Shown here in pieces: positions 37,733 to 46,197 of a stretch of DNA of 64,000 bases (position 1 is the stretch's first letter; every line of letters starts with the position of its first letter). Origin of the DNA: Brevundimonas abyssalis TAR-001. GTDB taxonomy: Bacteria > Pseudomonadota > Alphaproteobacteria > Caulobacterales > Caulobacteraceae. The stretch covers positions 32,203 through 96,202 of the forward strand of contig NZ_BATC01000005.1 in assembly GCF_000466985.1 (NCBI RefSeq). Reading direction: 5' to 3'. The notes under the pieces are model-generated. The model saw only the letters and a list, made by a program, of their open reading frames with translations. It had not been told where the DNA came from and did no database searches. Position numbers and translations under genes: made by a program.

Positions 37733-40291
37733 ATGACGAGACGACTCGAATGGATGATGTTTGGCGCGTGCGCCGTCGCAGTGGCGGCGCCCGCCTATGC
37801 GCAAGACGTTTCATACGACATTCCAGCGGGCGATCTCGCCTCTTCACTGGATACATACGGCCGCCAGGCCGGGCGTGAGGTCCTCTATCGGGTCGAGGAT
37901 GTGCGGGGGGCGCGCAGTTCTGGGGTGCGCGGCCGGATGTCGCCGGACGCGGCGCTTCGGGCCCTGCTCATGGGGACGGGCTTCACGTTTGATCGCGACG
38001 GATCGGGGGCCGTCGCGATCATTCCTATTCGGGGAACCAGCAGCACAGCCGCCGCTGACGACGGCTCGGGAGCGCCGATCGTTGTGACGGGATCGCGCAT
38101 TCGCGGCGCTCCGGTCGCCGCGCCGGTCATTTCCATCGATCAGACGGAGATGCGCAATGCTGGTCAGACGGACCTTGGTCAGGTCATCCGTAGCATCCCG
38201 CAGAACCACGTCGGCGGCCAGAACCCGGGCATCGGTTCCGGAGGAGAACAGTTGGGTACTGGTGATTTCAATGGAACCTCGCAAATCAATTTGCGGGGCC
38301 TCGGCCCCGCCGCGACACTCACCCTGCTCAATGGCCGACGCCTGTCCTACGGCGGGGCAAGCCAGGGCGTCGACATCAGCGCCATTCCATTGGCCGCGGT
38401 CGAGCGTATTCAGATCGTCGCGGATGGTTCATCGGCGCTCTACGGCTCAGATGCCGTCGCGGGCGTGGCCAATGTCATTCTGAAACGCGACCTGGACGAA
38501 CTGGTCGTCACCGCCCGTGCCGGCGGCGCGACAGACGGCGGGCATCGACGGTATCAGGCGAGTGCAACCTTAGGCGAGACGTGGAGCAGCGGCGGCCTCA
38601 TGATTGCCGGTGATTTTGATCATTGGTCGAAGATCACTGCGGAGCAACGCTCCTACACCAGCGGGATGAACCCGTCCGCGACGATCTATCCGAACTCCAA
38701 ACGTTGGGGAGGACTCGCGAGTCTCCACCAGCGGGTAGGTGATGCGGCCACCGTCGGGATCGACGGCCTCTACAGCAATCGCACCTCAACTATCACCGTG
38801 CCGTACCTGTCCGAAGGCGATTTCACGATCGCGGGCGCGCAGACTGATCGGCGTGCGGAATCATTCCTTGTTTCGCCAAACGTGGAGTTGGACCTCGGCG
38901 GTTCGTGGACGGTCTCGCTCGGCGGCTCCTACGGAGAGGACAAGGCGCTCAGCGATGCAACGGCGTTTGATTCAGGGACGGCGTACTACTGGAATACGAT
39001 CCGCTACGACAACGACACAAGCGTTGTTGAGGCCGGCGCGGAAGGTCCAGTCTATTCGCTGCCCGCCGGAAGCGTGAGGCTCGCCATTGGAGCAGGTTAC
39101 CGCTCCATTGGTCTCACACGCTCCATTCTGACAAACGGTGCTGAGACGGGCGCGGGCTCGTGGTCGCGGGGCAGTTACTATGGATACGGCGAAGTCTTTT
39201 TCCCCCTTGTTTCGCCCGGCCTCGAAATCAGCGGTGTCGACCGGCTTTCGCTCAACCTGGCGGTTCGGTACGAGGACGTCGAAAGCGCCGGGACTGTAGC
39301 CACACCGAAAGTCGGGCTGATCTACGCGCCGATTCCCGACATAACGCTCGCGGCGACATGGGGGCGCTCGTTCAAGGCGCCAACGTTGTTTGACCAATTC
39401 CAAGGCTACTACACGACCGTTCGCAGTACGGCGTTCTTCGGCGGGCAGAACATTCCGGAAGGTGCAACTGCTCTTTTCGTCGGCGGTGGCAATGAGAACC
39501 TCAAGCCTGAGCGATCAACGAACAGGGTCTTGGCGCTCACTCTCGAACCTCAATTCTGGGAGGGGGCTCGGTTCGAGATCAGTCATTTCGACATCGACTA
39601 CACCGATAGAATCGCGGCGCCCCTCACCGACTTAAGTTCGGCTCTCACGAATTTCGCGGATGCGTCTTTCATCGTGTGGAATCCATCTGGGCAGGAAATT
39701 TCCCAGTACATCGATGGCGGATATCTCTTCGACAACGCCGTGCCAGGGCCGTTCGACCCGTCCAACATAGTCGTCGTCGTGGACAATCGTTTTCAGAACG
39801 TCGCGCGCCAGCGCGTCAATGGAATCGACATTGCGGCCGGCTACGGTCTGGACATCGGTCCCAATGACGTCATTGCCGCGTCCGTCAGCGCAAGCGCCGT
39901 TCGCTTGCGCCGTCAGCTCAATCCCAACGATCCGTTCACCACCCTTTCGGGAACCTTGTTCAATCCACCGAAATGGCGGGGACGCGCGGGCGTCACCTAT
40001 ACCGGGGAGAGGCTGACTGTAAGCACCTACGCCAACTATACCGGGCCGCTGGAAGACGTGCGGCCGGCTTCCACAATCGATGGGCTCGATTCGCAGTTGA
40101 CCTTTGATCTGACCGCGCAATTCCGTCCTGGGCTTCCGCTTGGACTGGAATTCGAAGTGGCGGCGATCAACATTCTGAGCGCCAAACCGCAGAATATCTA
40201 CGTCAGCCACTATACCGCGACGCCGTTTGACTCAGCAAACTATCCGGCGATCGGGCGCTTCATTACCTTCGCGGTGACGTCGCGATGGTGA
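37733..40291 (+). CDS. TonB-dependent receptor with STN signalling domain, lasso locus 2
   Basis: The 852-residue outer-membrane transducer has a signal peptide (cleavage after AAPAYA, about residue 23), an STN domain (about 27-95), a TonB-box region near GAPIVVTGSRIRG, a plug with LRGLGPAATLTLLNGRRLSY, and a barrel ending FAVTSRW. Similarity to the locus 1 receptor is strongest in the plug and weaker in the barrel loops, as expected if each receptor takes a different peptide. The stop is covered by the isopeptidase start. Confidence 0.9.
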   Translation: MTRRLEWMMFGACAVAVAAPAYAQDVSYDIPAGDLASSLDTYGRQAGREVLYRVEDVRGARSSGVRGRMSPDAALRALLMGTGFTFDRDGSGAVAIIPIRGTSSTAAADDGSGAPIVVTGSRIRGAPVAAPVISIDQTEMRNAGQTDLGQVIRSIPQNHVGGQNPGIGSGGEQLGTGDFNGTSQINLRGLGPAATLTLLNGRRLSYGGASQGVDISAIPLAAVERIQIVADGSSALYGSDAVAGVANVILKRDLDELVVTARAGGATDGGHRRYQASATLGETWSSGGLMIAGDFDHWSKITAEQRSYTSGMNPSATIYPNSKRWGGLASLHQRVGDAATVGIDGLYSNRTSTITVPYLSEGDFTIAGAQTDRRAESFLVSPNVELDLGGSWTVSLGGSYGEDKALSDATAFDSGTAYYWNTIRYDNDTSVVEAGAEGPVYSLPAGSVRLAIGAGYRSIGLTRSILTNGAETGAGSWSRGSYYGYGEVFFPLVSPGLEISGVDRLSLNLAVRYEDVESAGTVATPKVGLIYAPIPDITLAATWGRSFKAPTLFDQFQGYYTTVRSTAFFGGQNIPEGATALFVGGGNENLKPERSTNRVLALTLEPQFWEGARFEISHFDIDYTDRIAAPLTDLSSALTNFADASFIVWNPSGQEISQYIDGGYLFDNAVPGPFDPSNIVVVVDNRFQNVARQRVNGIDIAAGYGLDIGPNDVIAASVSASAVRLRRQLNPNDPFTTLSGTLFNPPKWRGRAGVTYTGERLTVSTYANYTGPLEDVRPASTIDGLDSQLTFDLTAQFRPGLPLGLEFEVAAINILSAKPQNIYVSHYTATPFDSANYPAIGRFITFAVTSRW

Positions 40292-42483
40292 GGCGGCCTG
40301 TAAGCCTGATCTGTCTTGCATCGGCTACGTTTCTGATCGCGGTCCACGCGGGTCCAGCCTCAGCTGGTCCCGCAAACTGCGCAGAACTCCTCTCCGCGGA
40401 CGCGGTGGGCGAACAGGCCAAGACCATCGAAGCTCTTGACCTGGCGCGCCTCCGAGACTTCGGTGAATATGCTCGACCACAGGCCGCTCAGCCTTTCAGC
40501 CTATCACCCGACGGCAAGCGGATCGCTTTACTGCTCCGTCGCGCCGATCCCGAGTCAAACAGCAATTGCCTCGGCGTCGTGATCGTTCCGACGTCGGGTG
40601 ACACGCCACCCATTCTCGCAGATTTTCACAGAGAGGGCGGAGCTAAGGCGTTCGGCCGCGAATACAGCGAGCGGATCAGAGCCCGTCATCCTGGAGGACT
40701 CGCCCTCAGCATCGTGCCGAAATGGTCGCCCGATGGAAAGGGGCTCGCCTTCCTCAAACGGCTGGACGGGGTGACTCGGATTTGGCGCGTCGACGCCGAC
40801 GGCCGCCACGCCGGGCCATTGACGCCGGAAGGCGTCGACGTCGAGGACTTCGCATGGAACTCGGACGGGGGTTCAATTTCATACAGCACCGCCCATCGCG
40901 CCCTTGTCGCCGCGCGACTGGCGCGAGAGGAAGAGGGTCTTGGCGGGTTTCACTATGATGATCGGTTCATGCCCTTCAGGAGCAACCGGCCGCTGATCGC
41001 GGATGCGTTGCCGGCCGACTTCTTTTCGGTGGATCTCGCGACAGGAGCCGTAGGTACGACGACCGGAGACCACGGCCTCACGCACTACTTTGCGGACGAA
41101 CGGGACGCCGAGACTTCCCACCGCAACGCTCGCGGTGACGATGTGCGGGTGGTCCTCTCGGACCCTGACGTTTGGTTCTCCGCTCCGCGTCTAACCGTTC
41201 AGATGGCCGACGGCGCCAAGCTCTCATGCGACGCCCTGGCATGCTCGGATGTGGTGAACGCATGGTGGTCGAGTTCGGGGAACGAAGTCATCTTCCTGCG
41301 GCAGGAGGGTTGGGGAAACAGCCAACTCGGCATGTATCGCTGGCAGCTCGGGGCTGACGAGGCGATACGAGCATTCGCGACGGATGACCTCCTCTTCGGC
41401 TGCCAGGCGCAGGCGCGCTACCTCATCTGCGCGCACGAAGCCTCGACCCAGCCGCGCCGGATCGTCCGACTTGACCCGAACACCGGCGTTATGACGCCGA
41501 TCTACGATCCCAATCCCGAGGTCGGGAGATGGCGCTTCGGCACCGTGGAAAGGCTGGAATGGAAAAGCGAACTTGGCACCGAAACGTTCGGCGACTTGGT
41601 GTTGCCGCCGGACCATCGGCCAGGAGAGCGATATCCGCTCATCATCTCGACCTACTCATCAAAGGGGTTTCTTCGCGGCGGCACTGGCGATGAGTATCCG
41701 GTCCAGGCGTTTGCCAGCAGAGGCTACGCTGTCCTCAGCTTTAATCGTCCGAGGACAGTCGGATTCACTCCATCTGCTCGCACGTCCGTTGACGTGAACC
41801 GCAATGCCCTGACGGGCTGGAGCGATCGGAAGAACGTCCACTCCGCGCTGGAGGAAGGGATAAGGCTGCTCGTCTCGCGCGGGATCGTGGATGAGAGTCG
41901 CATCGGCGTTACAGGACTGAGCGAGGGAAGCGCCATCGCACTCTGGGCGACGTTCTACAGCGACCTGATCGCAGCTACGGCAATCAGCAGTTGTTGCACG
42001 AGTGAAGTTGGCAACATGGCTTTGCAGGGGCCTCTCTATGCGCGCCAATTCAGGGGACACGGGTATCCCGGTTTGTTGGAGCGGGACACCGAATTCTGGA
42101 AGCAAATTGCCCCTGAACATCACGTCGGCCGACTGACGACGCCAGTCCTCATGCAGCTTGCCGATGACGAATTCTACTTGGCCGCGTCGACCATAGCCGC
42201 CGCCCAAGAGGCTGAAAGCCCCGTCGATCTCTTCGTCTTTCCCGACGAAGGACATATCAAGTGGCAGCCGGCCCATCGCCTCGCGGTGTATCAGAGAAAT
42301 CTCGACTGGTTCGATTTCTGGCTCAAGGGCGCCCAGCATTGCGGGGCATCAAGGGCTGCGGAGTACGACCGATGGCGGCAGTGGCGCGAAGATCAAAGCG
42401 TTGAAGTCATCCCGACGTGTGAACCCGCAGACCAGCCGCGCGCCCAGACCTCCGCATCCGTCAGCGACATGATAAGGAGATAG
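40285..42483 (+). CDS. Lasso peptide isopeptidase (AtxE-like), locus 2
   Basis: Periplasmic S9-family hydrolase of 732 residues. It has a signal peptide (cleavage about residue 27), a beta-propeller (PKWSPDGKGLAFLKRLDGV and similar), and an alpha/beta-hydrolase domain with Ser546 (GLSEG), Asp627 (LADDEFYL) and His657 (DEGHIKWQP). Catalytic spacing is almost the same as in locus 1. The protein has a tail of about 60 residues after the conserved LDWFDFWLKG. The coding region for this tail overlaps the end of the convergent cyclase gene by 91 bases. Confidence 0.88.
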   Translation: MVRRPVSLICLASATFLIAVHAGPASAGPANCAELLSADAVGEQAKTIEALDLARLRDFGEYARPQAAQPFSLSPDGKRIALLLRRADPESNSNCLGVVIVPTSGDTPPILADFHREGGAKAFGREYSERIRARHPGGLALSIVPKWSPDGKGLAFLKRLDGVTRIWRVDADGRHAGPLTPEGVDVEDFAWNSDGGSISYSTAHRALVAARLAREEEGLGGFHYDDRFMPFRSNRPLIADALPADFFSVDLATGAVGTTTGDHGLTHYFADERDAETSHRNARGDDVRVVLSDPDVWFSAPRLTVQMADGAKLSCDALACSDVVNAWWSSSGNEVIFLRQEGWGNSQLGMYRWQLGADEAIRAFATDDLLFGCQAQARYLICAHEASTQPRRIVRLDPNTGVMTPIYDPNPEVGRWRFGTVERLEWKSELGTETFGDLVLPPDHRPGERYPLIISTYSSKGFLRGGTGDEYPVQAFASRGYAVLSFNRPRTVGFTPSARTSVDVNRNALTGWSDRKNVHSALEEGIRLLVSRGIVDESRIGVTGLSEGSAIALWATFYSDLIAATAISSCCTSEVGNMALQGPLYARQFRGHGYPGLLERDTEFWKQIAPEHHVGRLTTPVLMQLADDEFYLAASTIAAAQEAESPVDLFVFPDEGHIKWQPAHRLAVYQRNLDWFDFWLKGAQHCGASRAAEYDRWRQWREDQSVEVIPTCEPADQPRAQTSASVSDMIRR

Positions 42484-44180
42484 CCCGTGTCGCGGCGTGG
42501 CCCCTCCATCTCTAGGTACGCCGAGATCGCATTCCTATCGATTAGATCCTGCTGCGCCAGCAGGCCGCCTATCAGCAACTCACGGATCTGGTGCCTGGAT
42601 CGCTCAAACACCTGAGCTGAGAAATCGTGTGCGCCGCCTTTCCACGTCCGGTTTGCGATGATCGGTGGCAGTTCGTTCGCGAAGGCCATTCGCGCTATCG
42701 CGCGATCGCGGCCCTGGACACACCAATTCCACGTTGGGATACGAAGACACTCTTCGATCACAGGCTGAGAAAGCAACGGGGACACCACCGGCGGGGTACC
42801 TGGGCCGCCTATTCCACCCTCGGCGAAATTGTGCATGTGGGAAATCGACGCGACGTGCGCGATCTTGCCGGGCGCCGCATCGGGAATGTCATCCAGCCAA
42901 GGGTGCCCACCGGCAGACCGTTCCATTTCGACCGCTCGCGCGCCCAGGAACGTCAGTTCGCCGCGCCATATATAGGGTCGTCGGCGTCGCCTCAGGGTGC
43001 GCGCCGCTCTCCTCGCCGTGTCGATGTAGGTGGAGGAGTGCAATTCACAAACGTCGTTAAAGGTCCGCCATACACCGGGGCCGATGCCCTCACGAAGAAT
43101 CCGGTCCACGATCGGCGCGGCGGAGCTGACGGTGCAGAACACGCTGTCTCCCCCACCGCCCATGAAGACCGCACGCGCCGTTCCCCGACCCAGGATCGCC
43201 TCAGCTAGCCGCTCAAACTCTTGCGCCAGAGCGCGCCCGTTCGGTCTGGGAAGATGGGCCGTGTTTGACCGCCCAAGGTCAATGTTGCCATGTTCGTAGT
43301 GACCTTCGACAAGCCGAAGCTGGACTCTGTCGGCCATCGCCTGGGCGTATCGCCGCTCATCGCTAACGAGTGCAGGCGTGACCAGAGTCAGGCACGTAAC
43401 ATTCGAAGGGGCATCTGAGAGGCAGGCTGCGAGGATCGATGAGTCGAGGCCGCCTGAGAGGCTCAGTACGATCTGATCGTACTCGCTAGCCAACGATCGG
43501 ACGCACCGTTGGGTGGTCTCGCGAAGTCGAACCGCCGCGGTTTCAGGACTGGCGGCCGTCGTATCCATTGCATATGGCCAAGGTGACCAACGCTGTTCGA
43601 CTTTGACGGAGCCGTTGGCGACCGTAAGCATACTGCCGCGCGGCAATTCGCGTACTCCGCGGAGGCAAGTTGACTCCGCCCAGTAGCCAGGCGCCCTTAG
43701 ATGCCACGCGAGATTCTCCCAATCGACCTCAGCCGTTCGACCACTACCGGTCAGTACGGTCGCGACATCCGAGCCGAGTAAAGTGGCGTCCTGCGTCTCG
43801 GCGTAGTAGCAAGGCATCGCCGCAGATGGGTCCCGCAGTGTGACCATTTCACCGGCTTGATCCTTGAAGAACGCTACATAGCCTCCCCAAAAATCCGTCA
43901 GGAGGGTTGAGCCTCGGGAAGCAACCAGCCGACGCTTATCCGCTCCGCTGATCTGACCGATCCGTCCATTCCGGCCGTCCTTGGAAAACAGCGTGCCGAC
44001 AATTATCCCGCGACCTTCAGGAAGAACGGTAATCGGTGTTCGGGCGCCGGCAAGGACAGTGAGTTCGTCTTCATCAAAAGCGGTCACCAGGCCGGAATGA
44101 GCAAAAGCCGATTTCAGCTTTGACGAGCCAACCGGGTCGGACCTTTTCCGGAGGATTGCGACGAACTCGTCCGGCCTCAT
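42393..44180 (-). CDS. Lasso peptide cyclase (asparagine-synthetase-like, C protein), locus 2
   Basis: The 595-residue protein forms the macrolactam ring with ATP. Its degenerate glutaminase half lacks the N-terminal Cys. The synthetase half has the PP-loop SGGLDSS (about 242-248), GGGGDSVFC and the PTWNWCVQGRDRAIARMAF motif seen also in the locus 1 cyclase. The start overlaps the B gene stop (ATGA). The 3' end overlaps the convergent isopeptidase gene. Confidence 0.88.
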   Translation of the reverse strand: MRPDEFVAILRKRSDPVGSSKLKSAFAHSGLVTAFDEDELTVLAGARTPITVLPEGRGIIVGTLFSKDGRNGRIGQISGADKRRLVASRGSTLLTDFWGGYVAFFKDQAGEMVTLRDPSAAMPCYYAETQDATLLGSDVATVLTGSGRTAEVDWENLAWHLRAPGYWAESTCLRGVRELPRGSMLTVANGSVKVEQRWSPWPYAMDTTAASPETAAVRLRETTQRCVRSLASEYDQIVLSLSGGLDSSILAACLSDAPSNVTCLTLVTPALVSDERRYAQAMADRVQLRLVEGHYEHGNIDLGRSNTAHLPRPNGRALAQEFERLAEAILGRGTARAVFMGGGGDSVFCTVSSAAPIVDRILREGIGPGVWRTFNDVCELHSSTYIDTARRAARTLRRRRRPYIWRGELTFLGARAVEMERSAGGHPWLDDIPDAAPGKIAHVASISHMHNFAEGGIGGPGTPPVVSPLLSQPVIEECLRIPTWNWCVQGRDRAIARMAFANELPPIIANRTWKGGAHDFSAQVFERSRHQIRELLIGGLLAQQDLIDRNAISAYLEMEGPRRDTGYLLIMSLTDAEVWARGWSAGSHVGMTSTL

Positions 44181-44857
44181 ATCGTCAGGATCGGACTGTA
44201 TGGCCGAACCCTTCCAAACGGGTCACTGAGAATACTCCGGTCAGTTTGCACCCAGCAATGCGAACCGAAAGGGTCGAGGCGCACGCCAATGACCATGGTT
44301 GCCGAACACCCTCGCCGGGCTAGTTGCATCATCATTCCGATCGATCGCGGCAAGCAGCGGTCTCGGACGGTCCGGACGCGATCCGCCCGCCTGAACGCGG
44401 CGGCAACCTCCTTTACGCGATCGTCGTAGAGTTCATCTTTGGCTCTCGTGAGGACGCGACGTTTGCTGCGGCGAACATGCCGGATCACGTCGCTGAGCGT
44501 CTGAACCCGCACCAGTGCGTCGGCAAGCGACTGGTAACCTACCGCCTGAACGCAAGCGGACACTGAAGGCGCCGAATGTGCCTCCTCGAATAGGCTTTGT
44601 TCCGGCACTAGGATTTCGGTGCCGAGAACATCAAAGTTTGGACGGTCCGTCCTGATCAGCACGCCTGCTGCGATAAGAGGTTGCAGTCGACCAAGCTCCT
44701 TCGCGTCCACGGTTCGCCGCGCGGTCGACGTGGCCAAGGCGACATGCACCTCCTCCGAGACAGCGAAAAAGCGGTCTCGCCTGGCGTCAAGGAAGACCGT
44801 TCGGTCATCAATGCGGCAAAACGAGACGTCCTTGCGAAGCGATAGTCCCACGTACAA
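44177..44857 (-). CDS. Lasso peptide leader protease (B protein), locus 2
   Basis: The 226-residue fused B protein has an N-terminal PqqD-like leader-recognition domain (about 8-72) and a C-terminal transglutaminase-like protease with Cys168 (RDRCLPRSIGMM), His200 (FGSHCWVQ) and Asp212 (LSDPFG). It releases the core from the leader so that the cyclase can act. The gene starts 56 bases after the precursor stop, past the intergenic hairpin. Confidence 0.87.
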   Translation of the reverse strand: MYVGLSLRKDVSFCRIDDRTVFLDARRDRFFAVSEEVHVALATSTARRTVDAKELGRLQPLIAAGVLIRTDRPNFDVLGTEILVPEQSLFEEAHSAPSVSACVQAVGYQSLADALVRVQTLSDVIRHVRRSKRRVLTRAKDELYDDRVKEVAAAFRRADRVRTVRDRCLPRSIGMMMQLARRGCSATMVIGVRLDPFGSHCWVQTDRSILSDPFGRVRPYSPILTI

Positions 44858-44882
44858 TTTCCCGCGATTGCATTGAAGGTAA

Positions 44883-44906
44883 GGCGCGCGGACATAGCCG
44901 CGCGCC
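44883..44906 (-). terminator. Hairpin between lasso precursor and B gene, locus 2
   Basis: The perfect 9-bp stem GGCGCGCGG / CCGCGCGCC with a 6-base loop starts eight bases after the precursor stop. Eight of nine stem bases match the locus 1 hairpin at the same place, so the element is conserved. Confidence 0.7.
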
Positions 44907-44913
44907 CCGCACT

Positions 44914-45054
44914 TCAGTCGTCCGAGAGGCCGACCGCTTCGAAGTACCCGCCGGCCAGCGGCGAGTCCTCATTCCGTTGGACGATCTGCCCTTTGATCTG
45001 CTCGCTCGCGGCGCCCAGGTCGATCAGGTCGTCTTCGATATGATGGTCACGCAT
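44914..45054 (-). CDS. Lasso peptide precursor A, locus 2
   Basis: A 46-residue precursor with AAAGGAG before its ATG. The 21-residue leader ends ...IDLGAASEQIK and shares the DLG motif and length with locus 1, but position -2 is Ile instead of the usual Thr. The core is residues 22-46 (25 residues) starting GQIVQRNED. Both Glu8 and Asp9 could receive the Gly1 bond, so ring size is eight or nine. The tail has Pro11, Tyr16 and Phe17 as bulky candidates and ends in two Asp residues. The B-C operon downstream confirms identity. Confidence 0.88.
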   Translation of the reverse strand: MRDHHIEDDLIDLGAASEQIKGQIVQRNEDSPLAGGYFEAVGLSDD

Positions 45055-45410
45055 CGGAAGTCTCCTTTCAGGGGTTGTGCGACGCGGCCTTCCGCGCCGC
45101 TGCCGCAGTATCCGCGTGCGGCGAATGGAAGTAAAATTGAGTCATGAATTGCCCGAATCTCCGCATATGCTGGATTCATTGATGTAAAGATCGTGCGCAC
45201 GAATGCTCACGCAGAAGTGAATGACCGCTCTATACGGTAAACGGTATTGATACTGCCGATATCGAGATGTGCGAATACGGCGCGGCGGCGAGCCGCGCTG
45301 AATGCCTGTCGTCAGCTCCAGGGCCGACCGCTCTCCAGGGGGCGTCGTCGGCCGCCCCGGTGATGGGTCAATTGAGGCGAACAGGATGCCACTCTCGCGC
45401 GGGTCTGGCT
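45055..45410. promoter_or_regulatory. Upstream region of lasso locus 2 precursor
   Basis: About 356 bases with no convincing gene. The GCACGATCTTTACA copy (minus strand, 45183-45196) lies 129 bases before the precursor start. The segment 45120-45250 is AT-richer than its surroundings and is the likely promoter zone. Confidence 0.45.
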
Positions 45411-46064
45411 TTACGATTCTTCCGGTGCGGCGATCACCGGGCGCTCCGCCGGCGGCCGCATGAGCAGACGCATCAGGTCCGGCACCACCGCCAGCCGCCG
45501 GTCGCGATAGGCTTCCAGCGCCGAGACGAGCCGATCGGGTTCATTTGCTGCGGCATAGAGCGACGCCAGCTCGGCCTCCCGCCCGGCGATCACATAGCCT
45601 TCGAGCCGTCGAACGGCCCGCAGCCGGTCGTTGGCGTGGGCCATGGCTTCGCCACATTCGGCGATCTCCGGCAGGGCGGCGATGGCGTCGAACAGGGCTT
45701 CGGTGCGGGCCACGATGTCGGCGGCCGGGTCGGGTTCCGTCATCTTGCGATTGGCCGATGCGCCGGCAATCACGGGCGCGGCGTTGCGAATGGCGAGGAT
45801 CGCCAGGGCGCACGACCAGCGAAAAACGCCCCGCAACTGCGCCTCGTTGACGGCCGGGGCGTGGAAGCCCTCATGCGGCCCGGTGTCCACCAGCCGCTCG
45901 ATCGCGAGGCGCCGCAGCACGTTGTAGATCGTCGTCAGGCTTGTGTTCGCATCCTCCTTCAGGCGCGGCGGATGCAGCCGTTCCCCCGGCGCAAACCGGC
46001 CGCTGGTCACCCAGTCCTTCACGAGCTGATAGACGCGCTCGCCGATCGATTCGTCTTCGGCCAT
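45411..46064 (-). CDS. GntR-family transcriptional regulator
   Basis: The 217-residue protein has an N-terminal winged helix of GntR type (IGERVYQLVKDWVTSGRFAP then LKEDANTSLTTIYNVLRRLA) and an all-helical C-terminal effector domain of FCD type. It sits directly upstream of the locus 2 precursor on the same strand and downstream of an ABC exporter gene. It could regulate either. GntR genes are reported near lasso loci of Caulobacterales, but the link here is inference. Confidence 0.78.
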   Translation of the reverse strand: MAEDESIGERVYQLVKDWVTSGRFAPGERLHPPRLKEDANTSLTTIYNVLRRLAIERLVDTGPHEGFHAPAVNEAQLRGVFRWSCALAILAIRNAAPVIAGASANRKMTEPDPAADIVARTEALFDAIAALPEIAECGEAMAHANDRLRAVRRLEGYVIAGREAELASLYAAANEPDRLVSALEAYRDRRLAVVPDLMRLLMRPPAERPVIAAPEES

Positions 46065-46197
46065 GCCTAAATCTCCAGCGGTGCGGCGAGGGCGGGGCCA
46101 TGCGGCCCGACGGGTTTGCGGACGCTAGGGACGGCCGTGTGCCGAGGCTTCCAGATTCGTCTGGACTTGCGCGGCGGTGTTTCGACCCACGCGACCG

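Noticed and set aside
45267..46070. 267-codon plus-strand frame opposite the GntR gene
   Set aside because: Shadow of the minus-strand GntR gene, with Arg/His/Pro-rich content and no domain.
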